DNA of 5,172 bases, from NCBI GenBank assembly GCA_027070385.1, contig JALXDW010000305.1:1-5172 (forward strand). The letters are read 5' to 3'. Under the pieces are notes generated by a model. It was given only the letters and a program-made list of their open reading frames with translations. It ran no database searches and was not told the origin of the DNA. Numbering within the stretch: position 1 is the first letter of the stretch; every line of letters starts with the position of its first letter. Made by a program: the position numbers and the translations under genes. Positions 1 to 5,172 of this stretch are shown piece after piece. The DNA comes from Chromatiales bacterium (GTDB lineage Bacteria > Pseudomonadota > Gammaproteobacteria > UBA6429 > Thiohalophilaceae).

Positions 1-1291
1 GTTTTACCGTTAATACCGGGTTTTTAACCGGCTGCTTGCTGGTTTTGGGTTGCGGTATTTTTTTATTTGTAAACAGATATTGTTTTATTTCTGCTGGCAG
101 GTATTTTTTCGCCAGTGGTTTAACTTGTTTATTCCAAACAGGAACAAGTTGTTTTTTTTGATGATAAACAACAGCCGCTAATAGAATAAACAGCAATAGC
201 AGTATCTTGCTTTTACGGCGGTTGAGATTTTTAAAATCATCCGAGTCGGTAATAAACGTCGGGCTAGCTCTGTTTTTATATGATTTTGTTGCTTCTGTAA
301 CCGGACGACTGACAGATTTTTTTCTTGTCGGGGTAGCAATGGGGGGCTGTTGTCTTTTTTTTGCTGGCCGCGACTTTTGTTCTACCATGGTGGCAGCATT
401 ATAATTCTGTCCGGCTTTTTTAAAGGCGGCTGCGTTACTATCAATGCTATCTAATTGGATATCGGTTATTTTATTTAAAGCCGCAACCAGTTCAGAAGCA
501 TGTTGATAACGGTGTTCGGGTTTTTTCGACAGACATATATTGATGATAGGTTGAAATATTTCCAGACCTTTGGGTAATTGTGGAATAGGATCGGATAAAT
601 GTTTAATACAAATCGCAACCAATGACGGACCATCATACGGTACGTAACCGGCCAGAGCCTGGAATAAGACAACACCAAGACTGTATATATCGGTGCGATG
701 ATCAATTTTTAATCCCTTGGTTTGTTCCGGGCTCATAAAGTAGGGTGTGCCCAGGATTTTCCCTGTTTCGGTCAAACCTTTAGAGATATCATTGCTTCGG
801 GCGATTCCAAAGTCGGTTAAAATTGCACGTCCATCCTGGTGAAGTAAAATATTTTCCGGTTTAATATCGCGGTGTATAAAGCCTTTCTTTGCTGCAAAAT
901 CAAGTGCATCAGCAATTTGTTTGATTATCAGGACCTTTTGTTTGCGTGTGAGCAGGTTTCGTGCTTCATTAAAATTCTTTCCCTGAATATATTCCATTGA
1001 CATATAGTGAATACCATTATGAATGCCTGCATCATAAACGGTAATAATATTGGGATGTGAAAGCTGGCTGGCAATACGAGCTTCACGTAAAAAACGTTCA
1101 GAAAATGTTTCATCATTGTGATCCGGGGCGAGTACTTTAAGGGCGACTTTTCGGCCAATACTTTCCTGTATTGCAAGATAGACCATCGCCATACCACCAC
1201 GACCAAGTAAATCCTTGATTTCATACCCAGGAATGCTAACAACAGAAGCAACGTGGCTGGCGGTTGTTTGTTTGTTTTTCTTTGCGCTCAT
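1..1291 (-). CDS. Hanks-type transmembrane Ser/Thr protein kinase (C-terminus off window)
   Basis: A eukaryotic-like Ser/Thr protein kinase that would phosphorylate proteins on the cytoplasmic side of the inner membrane; 430 residues are visible. The domain (about 22-275) has every catalytic landmark: glycine loop GRGGMAMV (30-37), ATP-anchoring Lys52 in VALKVL, helix-C Glu70, HRDIKPEN (140-147, catalytic Asp142, an RD kinase), DFG (160-162), GTPYFMSPE (181-189) ending the activation loop, Asp201 in DIYSLG and Arg261. The Ser/Thr-rich activation loop suggests autophosphorylation. A basic linker rich in Lys, Pro, Ser and Thr (about 300-361) leads to one membrane helix (363-376, ILLLLFILLAAVVY), then a Lys-rich tail predicted to be periplasmic. 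The frame is open at the window edge. ATG 1291 is chosen because an in-frame TAA lies five codons upstream and the kinase fold starts soon after; no clear Shine-Dalgarno is seen. Related kinases may carry a C-terminal SUMF1-like or sensor domain, but here that part is not visible. No partner PP2C phosphatase is present in the window. Confidence 0.95.
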   Translation of the reverse strand, partial: MSAKKNKQTTASHVASVVSIPGYEIKDLLGRGGMAMVYLAIQESIGRKVALKVLAPDHNDETFSERFLREARIASQLSHPNIITVYDAGIHNGIHYMSMEYIQGKNFNEARNLLTRKQKVLIIKQIADALDFAAKKGFIHRDIKPENILLHQDGRAILTDFGIARSNDISKGLTETGKILGTPYFMSPEQTKGLKIDHRTDIYSLGVVLFQALAGYVPYDGPSLVAICIKHLSDPIPQLPKGLEIFQPIINICLSKKPEHRYQHASELVAALNKITDIQLDSIDSNAAAFKKAGQNYNAATMVEQKSRPAKKRQQPPIATPTRKKSVSRPVTEATKSYKNRASPTFITDSDDFKNLNRRKSKILLLLFILLAAVVYHQKKQLVPVWNKQVKPLAKKYLPAEIKQYLFTNKKIPQPKTSKQPVKNPVLTVK

Positions 1292-1387
1292 ATTATCAGC
1301 CGGTTATATTTTAACATCGGGTCGCTCAGTCTGTTTTAATCCAAGCTCATTCCTTATATATCGGCAGTTGTGGCCAGATGTGGAGTC

Positions 1388-1401
1388 TTTTAACGTTAAA
1401 A
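1388..1401. repeat. 14-bp perfect palindrome upstream of the kinase gene
   Basis: TTTTAACGTTAAAA is a perfect palindrome about 100 bp upstream of the kinase start, in the 201-bp gap after the exported-protein gene. Its position suits an operator for a dimeric regulator. It is AT-rich, so chance cannot be excluded, and no well-formed sigma-70 promoter could be paired with it. Confidence 0.3.
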
Positions 1402-1460
1402 TAATCAATCACTTGAGTATTATCCATTGTATACACATAAATTAGGCTGTTTTTTTGCCA

Positions 1461-1483
1461 CAATACAAAAATTGGCTGTATTG
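1461..1483. repeat. Small inverted repeat just after the exported-protein gene
   Basis: CAATACA and TGTATTG form 7-bp perfect arms around a 9-nt loop, starting 10 nt past the stop of the minus-strand gene that ends at 1493. The position suits a 3'-end hairpin. On the minus strand, however, the stem is followed by TGGC and an A run rather than a T run, so it is not a rho-independent terminator. It may only stabilise the 3' end, or be incidental. Confidence 0.25.
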
Positions 1484-1492
1484 GGATTACAG

Positions 1493-2407
1493 TCAGTCGT
1501 CCATTGAACCGCCTGCAGCGAGGGTGAGAGCCCGTTCAATGGCTGAAGGGGCACACATGATTGAAAAGAAACTGTTATCACCTATCATGCTTAGATCTGG
1601 GAAACTGATTGCAATTCTGAATTCTGCAAACAGCGCAAAAACTTGTTGTCCAGTTATGAGTATTTCATAGGGTAAGTGTGCACTGGATTTCAGTTTTTTG
1701 AAATCAATCTTATCCATAATAAATTGATCGCCAGCACACGCTGTTTGTGTTGCCGTACCCGAAATTGCAACACCAAAGACGGTTTCGTCTTTATTGGGTA
1801 AATCAATCCGGTAAACAAGTTGTGTACCGCCATTTCCTTTTTTTAAGGAAGCGGTTACTTTTTTTACAGCCAGGGTATAATTGGGGTATTCAGCCAACTC
1901 AAGCCTGTCTTCGAAGTCGGGCATCAGCATTTTATATTGATAGTCACGCAATTCGCTTTTTGTCAGCCCTTTTTCTGAACCGAAGTATTGTTTAAATCCA
2001 AGCACTGATTTGAGTTGCTCACGCACAGCGGCAAGATCCGTTTTCATCCGATAAGCATGTGCCATATAAGTTGGATTATTGAAAGAAACCTGAACATTAT
2101 CATTGGTTTTTGTTATCGCAACCCGGATAGCAGCACCATAGGCTCCGTGTGTGGAAAGACCCGCATGCTGTTTTAGATAAGTACTTGAAATAATTAAAAT
2201 TCTGCGCCTGGGTAGTGCGGTGTATTCACCTTCAATGGTATATTTTGCCTGTTCTAATTTTGTTTTAACATTCTGTATGACGTTCGCAAATTTTGTCGTT
2301 GTTTGTTGTGAGAGAATAAAAGGCTTGTAATGCACTTCTGTTGCCTGTGTAAGGCTCAGTGGCAAGTAAAAAAGGCCGATAAAAAGGGTTCTTGTTATTG
2401 TTGTCAT
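1493..2407 (-). CDS. Exported protein of unknown function (conserved-looking, DUF302-like N-terminal half?)
   Basis: 304 residues; I do not recognise a named function. The N-terminus (MTTITRTLFIGLFYLPLSLTQA) looks like a signal peptide, with probable cleavage after Ala22, so the mature protein would be periplasmic or secreted. No further membrane helix and no lipobox are visible. Residues about 36-125 (a helix, then strands around RRRILIISS and VAITKTNDNVQVSFNNP, ending YMAHAYRM) recall the layout of DUF302-type domains, but this is only an impression. Residues about 205-300 form a second compact block with Cys224 and Cys285, AGDQFIMDKIDF, LPYEILITG, FRIAISFPDLSMIGDNSF and a final AAGG. Its Gly/Asp/Pro-rich patches look like conserved family signatures. 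The start at 2407 has an AGGT Shine-Dalgarno at good spacing (CCAGGTAATAAAA-ATG) and places the signal peptide correctly. It lies 112 bp after kdsB, with its own candidate promoter, and precedes the kinase gene. It is certainly coding; the function is open. Confidence 0.88.
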   Translation of the reverse strand: MTTITRTLFIGLFYLPLSLTQATEVHYKPFILSQQTTTKFANVIQNVKTKLEQAKYTIEGEYTALPRRRILIISSTYLKQHAGLSTHGAYGAAIRVAITKTNDNVQVSFNNPTYMAHAYRMKTDLAAVREQLKSVLGFKQYFGSEKGLTKSELRDYQYKMLMPDFEDRLELAEYPNYTLAVKKVTASLKKGNGGTQLVYRIDLPNKDETVFGVAISGTATQTACAGDQFIMDKIDFKKLKSSAHLPYEILITGQQVFALFAEFRIAISFPDLSMIGDNSFFSIMCAPSAIERALTLAAGGSMDD

Positions 2408-2426
2408 TTTTATTACCTGGTTGATA

Positions 2427-2456
2427 TTTATACAATAGTATAAGGAAAGAAGGCAA
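2427..2456 (-). promoter_or_regulatory. Candidate sigma-70 promoter of the exported-protein gene
   Basis: On the minus strand TTGCCT (2456-2451) is followed after 18 bp by TATAAA (2432-2427), about 20 nt before the ATG at 2407. This would start transcription near 2420, leaving a very short leader. A second possible -10, TATACT (2442-2437), has no good -35 but gives a more comfortable leader. The two boxes overlap a small inverted repeat, TTATAC-AATA-GTATAA (2428-2443), which could be an operator. Confidence 0.4.
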
Positions 2457-2463
2457 TAATACG

Positions 2464-2484
2464 AGTTTTTTTGTAAAAAAAACT
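2464..2484. repeat. A/T inverted repeat between kdsB and the exported-protein gene
   Basis: AGTTTTTTT and AAAAAAACT form perfect 9-bp arms around a 3-nt centre, 36 bp past the kdsB stop. On the minus strand it presents an eight-T run, but no GC-rich stem precedes it, so it is at best a weak terminator. Runs of A and T just upstream of the promoter at 2427-2456 could instead act as curved or UP-element-like DNA. Both roles are inference. Confidence 0.3.
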
Positions 2485-2519
2485 GATTTAAGGGTTTTTA
2501 GCGTTTTTTAATGGCTTTT

Positions 2520-3290
2520 TCACTGTTTTTTCAAGATATTTTCTACCAAAACAAGATCTTCGGGTGTGTCCACTCCATGCCCAATGGGTTTGGCAGATTG
2601 GGCGACAATGATTTTCATTCCATTTGAAAGGATGCGCAGTTGCTCCAGTGATTCGGCTTGTTCAAGCATACTGGGCTGAAGTGTTGAGAATTGTTGCAGT
2701 GTTTTAACCCGGTAAGCATAAAGACCAACGTGCAAATAAAATGGGAAATTTGGCAGTTCAGTTTTTGAATGTTCGGGAGTCTGAAAGCTGTCTCTTACCC
2801 ATGGAATGGGCGCGCGGCTAAAGTAGAGCGCAAAATTATTATTATCAAGCACGACTTTGACATGATTCGGATTCAGTATATCTTCAAGTTTTGTAAAACG
2901 GGTAGCTAATGTCGCCATATCCGCATTGTTATTGTGATGTAAAAGTTCAACGAGTGCATGGATATTATCGGTTTGGACCAATGGTTCATCACCTTGTAAA
3001 TTGACAACCACGCTTGAAGTGGGCCATTGTTTTTGTGATGCGACTTCATGGATGCGATCGGTACCTGAAGGGTGATCATCACGAGTCATGATGGCATCGC
3101 CTCCAAAAGCAACTACCGTATCGAAGATTGCCTGGTTATCCGTTGCAACGATAATTTCATTTGCATCGGTTTTTGATGCTGCAATATAGACGTGTTCAAT
3201 CAGTGTTTTACCATTTAGTTTTTTTAATGGTTTACCGGGTAGCCGGGTAGAAGCAAAGCGTGCGGGAATGACAATTTTAAATGGCTGCAT
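2520..3290 (-). CDS. kdsB: 3-deoxy-manno-octulosonate cytidylyltransferase (CMP-Kdo synthetase)
   Basis: KdsB activates Kdo with CTP to give CMP-Kdo plus pyrophosphate in the cytoplasm; CMP-Kdo is the donor that Kdo transferase adds to the lipid A precursor in LPS core assembly. The 256 residues are close to the usual length of about 250 and every signature is present: nucleotide-binding IPARFASTRLPGKPL (8-22), VATD (48-51), MTRDDHPSGTDRIHE (68-82), LQGDEPL with metal-binding Asp101 (98-104), and GVDTPEDL with Asp241 (239-246), the expected second metal ligand. The start at 3290 is fixed by an in-frame TAA two codons upstream, and it places IPAR at the usual distance from the N-terminus. The only Shine-Dalgarno-like run (AAAGG) touches the ATG directly, too close for normal initiation, while a good promoter ends 6 nt before the ATG. 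The gene lies 55 bp after the EAL-HDOD gene on the same strand. The common neighbours lpxK, a Trm112-like gene and murB are absent. Confidence 0.98.
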   Translation of the reverse strand: MQPFKIVIPARFASTRLPGKPLKKLNGKTLIEHVYIAASKTDANEIIVATDNQAIFDTVVAFGGDAIMTRDDHPSGTDRIHEVASQKQWPTSSVVVNLQGDEPLVQTDNIHALVELLHHNNNADMATLATRFTKLEDILNPNHVKVVLDNNNFALYFSRAPIPWVRDSFQTPEHSKTELPNFPFYLHVGLYAYRVKTLQQFSTLQPSMLEQAESLEQLRILSNGMKIIVAQSAKPIGHGVDTPEDLVLVENILKKQ

Positions 3291-3296
3291 CCTTTA

Positions 3297-3325
3297 ATTA
3301 TGCAGGTTTTTAATTTTAATATCAA
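3297..3325 (-). promoter_or_regulatory. Strong candidate sigma-70 promoter of kdsB (leaderless geometry)
   Basis: On the minus strand TTGATA (3325-3320, 5 of 6 consensus bases) is followed after exactly 17 bp by CATAAT (3302-3297, 5 of 6). The -10 box ends 6 nt before the ATG at 3290, so transcription would begin on or beside the A of the start codon. The spacer contains part of an AT-rich inverted repeat, TAATTTT/AAAATTA (3311-3330), which might bind a regulator. The boxes are seen directly; activity and leaderless use are inferred. Confidence 0.55.
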
Positions 3326-3345
3326 AATTACCCGCTCGATTAAAT

Positions 3346-4563
3346 TTAAAGCAGACTGGTTGCCATTTGCATGGCATATAGATGTGCATCGGTTACTTGG
3401 CTGTCTGAAAGTTTCAGTTTTTTCATCATAGCGGCAAGTTGAGTAAAATCATTTGAATCAACAAGCAGGGCAAGCTGGTAATAATTGTTATAAGGGCCGC
3501 TTTGCTCGAGTAGAGCCATTTTAATATTTTCAGGGATTGAGATATCTTTAAGTGCTTCGGAGAAGGGCATTTTTAGCAAGGTATCGAGATAAGAAAAAAT
3601 ACCTAATATAAAGAGGTCGTTGGCCAGTTTTTTATCTGTTTGCTGTGCAATATATTCCAGAAAGAAGGCTCGAGTTAGGGCGGTTACAAATAAATTGGCA
3701 TCATTATTATTATCATTCGTAAATAAAAATAATGATAACCAGCGGTATAGCGGTTTAATACCAAGCAGCTGGATGACAGAACGAATGCTATCAACTTCCA
3801 TATCTCGTCTTAATCCGGCTGAATTGATATAGCGTAATAATTTATAGCTAACGGAAACATTATGGGATATTTTTCGTTCGATGTCCTCAATGGGTTTGTC
3901 TGCTGTAATATCATTGAGAATACTGATGATAGCGAGTTTACTCGATGGTATGGTTGATTGCTCAATGTATTCCGGTTTTGCAAAAAAATAGCCTTGGTAA
4001 AGCTCAAAGCCCATTTCTTTACACATTGTAAAGTCATCCTGTGTTTCGACCCGTTCAGCAAGCAAGGTCAGCTTGTGCTGTTGTCCCAGTTTGGCGTAGC
4101 GTTGTAATTGTTCAGTCGAATAGTCACTGATATCAATTTTCATGATTTTGGCCAGGTGGAATAATTGGTGGGTACTGTCATTGTCAATAAAGTCATCAAT
4201 GGCCAGTGTAAATCCGGCTTCAGTCAGTGCTTTTAAGTGTGCAAATAGTTGTTCGGTGATTTCAACGGTTTCCAGTATTTCCAGTACGACCCGGTCTTTT
4301 GGCAGAATATTAATAATATCGGTTTCAAGAAAGGTGTCGTTGAAGTTAATAAAGGCTTTTTTATTACCAATGACACTGCTGAGCCCCATGTTATTAAACA
4401 GGTTCATAATTACATCGGCTGTTGCTGCGGTTCCATCAATTACATTGGCTGCAGATGCGTTAATTTGTCGGAATAACATTTCATAGGCAATAATGGAGCT
4501 TTGACAATCAAGAATAGGCTGTCGTGCAAGGCAGACTTTTGATGCAGGTGTGGTATCAGACAT
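3346..4563 (-). CDS. EAL-HDOD cyclic-di-GMP signalling protein (YuxH/CdgJ-type)
   Basis: A 405-residue cytoplasmic protein joining an EAL domain (about 11-200) to an HDOD domain (about 205-390), the arrangement of the YuxH/CdgJ family. EAL domains hydrolyse cyclic di-GMP to pGpG; HDOD domains are HD-like signalling modules without the metal-binding HD pair. The EAL signature is the family variant YEMLFR (27-32, Glu28). Further likely active-site positions are FINFN (71-75), LEILE (94-98), IDDF (122-125, Asp123/Asp124), MKID (141-144, Lys142), LAERVET (168-174, Glu170 and Glu173) and GYFFAKP (191-197). Since the acidic and Lys positions survive, activity is possible, although the Gly after DDF is Ile and EAL reads EML. 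HDOD landmarks are SYKLLRYINSAGL (239-251) and SIRSVIQLLGIKPLYRWLSLFL (259-280). There is no signal peptide or membrane helix. ATG 4563 is the only reasonable start after an upstream in-frame stop, and it has no clear Shine-Dalgarno. CdgJ-type proteins affect motility and biofilm, a plausible but unproven role here. The gene diverges from the TetR-type gene across the shared palindrome. Confidence 0.95.
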   Translation of the reverse strand: MSDTTPASKVCLARQPILDCQSSIIAYEMLFRQINASAANVIDGTAATADVIMNLFNNMGLSSVIGNKKAFINFNDTFLETDIINILPKDRVVLEILETVEITEQLFAHLKALTEAGFTLAIDDFIDNDSTHQLFHLAKIMKIDISDYSTEQLQRYAKLGQQHKLTLLAERVETQDDFTMCKEMGFELYQGYFFAKPEYIEQSTIPSSKLAIISILNDITADKPIEDIERKISHNVSVSYKLLRYINSAGLRRDMEVDSIRSVIQLLGIKPLYRWLSLFLFTNDNNNDANLFVTALTRAFFLEYIAQQTDKKLANDLFILGIFSYLDTLLKMPFSEALKDISIPENIKMALLEQSGPYNNYYQLALLVDSNDFTQLAAMMKKLKLSDSQVTDAHLYAMQMATSLL

Positions 4564-4660
4564 GTTAGTTATATCGGTTAAATGTTTTTTTTCTAAAGGT
4601 TATTCAGCTAAAAAGATTGGCTGCTAATTTATTGTAATATAAGCTATTTACCGGTGGTCT

Positions 4661-4691
4661 ATTATACACAATTAAATGACCGGGGGGTCAT
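4661..4691 (-). promoter_or_regulatory. Candidate promoter of the EAL-HDOD gene, inside the palindrome
   Basis: On the minus strand a -35-like ATGACC (4691-4686, 4 of 6) and a perfect TATAAT (4666-4661) are separated by 19 bp. Transcription would begin near 4654, leaving a leader of about 91 nt before the ATG at 4563. The long spacer and weak -35 suggest low or regulated activity. No riboswitch fold is evident in the leader. Confidence 0.5.
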
Positions 4692-4706
4692 TTAATTGTG
4701 TATAAT
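4676..4706 (+). promoter_or_regulatory. Candidate promoter of the TetR-type gene, inside the palindrome
   Basis: This is the mirror image of the minus-strand promoter: ATGACC (4676-4681), a 19-bp spacer, then TATAAT (4701-4706). The -10 box ends 6 nt before the ATG at 4713, so the predicted transcript starts at the A of the start codon. Because the promoter lies wholly within the palindrome, binding of the regulator there would repress its own gene. Confidence 0.55.
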
Positions 4707-4712
4707 AGAGTC

Positions 4713-5172
4713 ATGAGTCAAAAATGGCAAAGGCGTAAAGATCAACGACCACTCGAGATTTTGTTTGCAGCGCTTAATTTATTTGTAAGCAAGGGCTTTG
4801 CATCGACCCGGATCGAGGATATTGCTAAACAGGCCAATGTTTCCAAAGGAACCGTTTACTTATATTTTTCAAGCAAGGAAGATTTATTTAAAAAAATGGT
4901 ACATGAGGTGATGGTACCTAAAATCAATGAGGTTGAAGAGTACATTTCCAGTTATCAGGGAAGTCAGTCGGAATTACTCCAGCAGGTTATACGGCATTGG
5001 TGGAAAACCATTAAAGAGTCCGGCCTTATTGGAGTACCTAAATTGATTATTGCGGAGGCGGATAAATTTCCAGACTTAACTCGCTTTTACATGAAGGAAG
5101 TGATACACCGTATTCAGTCTATTCTGATGAATATTCTTGATAAAGGACAAAAGAAAAAGGAGTTTAAAGCAA
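4713..5172 (+). CDS. TetR/AcrR-family transcriptional regulator (C-terminus off window)
   Basis: The first 153 residues of a TetR-family repressor, open at the right edge; full members have about 190-220. The N-terminal DNA-binding domain is complete: helix 1 PLEILFAALNLFVSKGFASTRIE splits naturally around residues 13-35, followed by the helix-turn-helix DIAKQANVSKGTVYLYFSSKEDLF (about 36-59) with the typical GTVYLYF and KEDLF signatures. Residues from about 65 belong to the all-helical ligand and dimerisation domain, which starts VPKINEVEEYI and continues through HWWKTIKE and PKLIIAEADKFPDL. That part is poorly conserved in the family, so the ligand cannot be told. The basic start MSQKWQRRKDQRP is usual for regulators that often precede RND-type efflux operons; any such operon here would lie beyond the window. 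ATG 4713 is chosen because it places the basic arm correctly. No Shine-Dalgarno is present. Autorepression through the palindrome at 4658-4709 is likely, with co-control of the divergent EAL-HDOD gene. Confidence 0.95.
   Translation, partial: MSQKWQRRKDQRPLEILFAALNLFVSKGFASTRIEDIAKQANVSKGTVYLYFSSKEDLFKKMVHEVMVPKINEVEEYISSYQGSQSELLQQVIRHWWKTIKESGLIGVPKLIIAEADKFPDLTRFYMKEVIHRIQSILMNILDKGQKKKEFKA

Larger units (their letters stand above)
4658..4709. repeat. Perfect 52-bp palindrome; probable operator of the divergent promoters
   Basis: Two exactly complementary 24-bp arms (4658-4681 and 4686-4709) flank GGGG. The core reads AATGACC-GGGG-GGTCATT, and each arm contains AATTGTGTATAAT pointing outward. 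The match stops abruptly beyond position 24 on both sides. It sits immediately in front of the TetR-type gene and between divergent genes, as TetR-family operators usually do. It is longer than the roughly 15-30 bp a single dimer normally needs, partly because the two promoters themselves are mirror images. The palindrome is seen directly; binding by the adjacent TetR protein is inference. Confidence 0.85.

Noticed and set aside
207..404. Plus-strand open frame of 65 codons opposite the kinase gene
   Set aside because: It is antisense to the basic linker and membrane helix of a convincing kinase frame, and shows no start signal or recognisable protein features.
928..1251. Minus-strand open frame of 107 codons within the kinase gene
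   Set aside because: It is a shifted frame of the kinase N-lobe and catalytic region; the kinase frame with all its motifs is the real one.
1215..1670. Two short plus-strand open frames across and beside the 1292-1492 gap
   Set aside because: Both mainly overlap opposite-strand genes, have low-complexity or unremarkable translations, and lack a Shine-Dalgarno sequence.
2265..2456. Minus-strand 63-codon frame over the start of the exported-protein gene
   Set aside because: It is an out-of-frame shadow that covers the promoter; the 304-residue frame has both the Shine-Dalgarno and the signal peptide.
2464..2519. Rho-independent terminator after kdsB
   Set aside because: There is a T run on the minus strand, but no GC-containing stem precedes it; only an A/T inverted repeat is present.
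3810..4486. Several open frames on both strands inside the EAL-HDOD gene (including 4142-4486 plus)
   Set aside because: They lie within a gene whose domains are unmistakable, and their Ser/Ile-rich translations look like antisense artefacts.
4564..4654. A c-di-GMP or other riboswitch in the leader of the EAL-HDOD gene
   Set aside because: The roughly 91-nt leader is AT-rich, with only a weak 4-bp CAGC/GCTG pairing and no aptamer-like conserved core.
4658..4709. The 52-bp palindrome as a bidirectional terminator or a miniature transposon relic
   Set aside because: It lies upstream of both genes, its stem is AT-rich with no T runs after it, and it has no target-site duplication or transposon-like ends; the mirrored promoter boxes explain it better.

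Overview
The window is AT-rich (roughly 40% G+C by eye) and densely coding. It looks like the chromosome of a gammaproteobacterium: it has kdsB (so LPS with a Kdo core), a YuxH/CdgJ-type EAL-HDOD protein, a Hanks-type membrane kinase and an AcrR-like TetR regulator. I cannot name a genus. Nothing resembles a phage, insertion sequence, CRISPR array, tRNA or rRNA.

Four genes lie on the minus strand and read right to left. An EAL-HDOD cyclic-di-GMP signalling protein (4563-3346) is followed after 55 bp by kdsB, the CMP-Kdo synthetase (3290-2520). After 112 bp comes an exported protein of unknown function (2407-1493), and after 201 bp a transmembrane Ser/Thr protein kinase (1291 to beyond position 1, C-terminus missing). 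No convincing rho-independent terminator separates them, so read-through is possible. kdsB and the exported protein also each have their own promoter candidate. On the plus strand a single divergent gene, a TetR-family regulator, starts at 4713 and runs off the right edge (153 residues visible).

The most striking element is the divergent control region. A perfect 52-bp palindrome (24-bp arms, GGGG centre, 4658-4709) lies between the EAL-HDOD gene and the tetR-type gene. Each arm carries a TATAAT box pointing outward, and the matching -35-like ATGACC boxes meet at the centre. One TetR dimer at the centre could therefore switch both directions at once, linking a c-di-GMP protein to whatever the TetR gene leads into beyond the window (often an efflux operon in this regulator group; that is inference).

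A second theme is start-site geometry. Both kdsB and the tetR-type gene have a -10 hexamer ending exactly 6 nt before the ATG, which predicts transcription starting on the A of the start codon (leaderless mRNA). Neither has a usable Shine-Dalgarno sequence at normal spacing.

Functionally, the minus-strand genes share an envelope and signalling flavour (c-di-GMP, Kdo/LPS, an exported protein, a membrane kinase). No direct functional link is demonstrated by the sequence.
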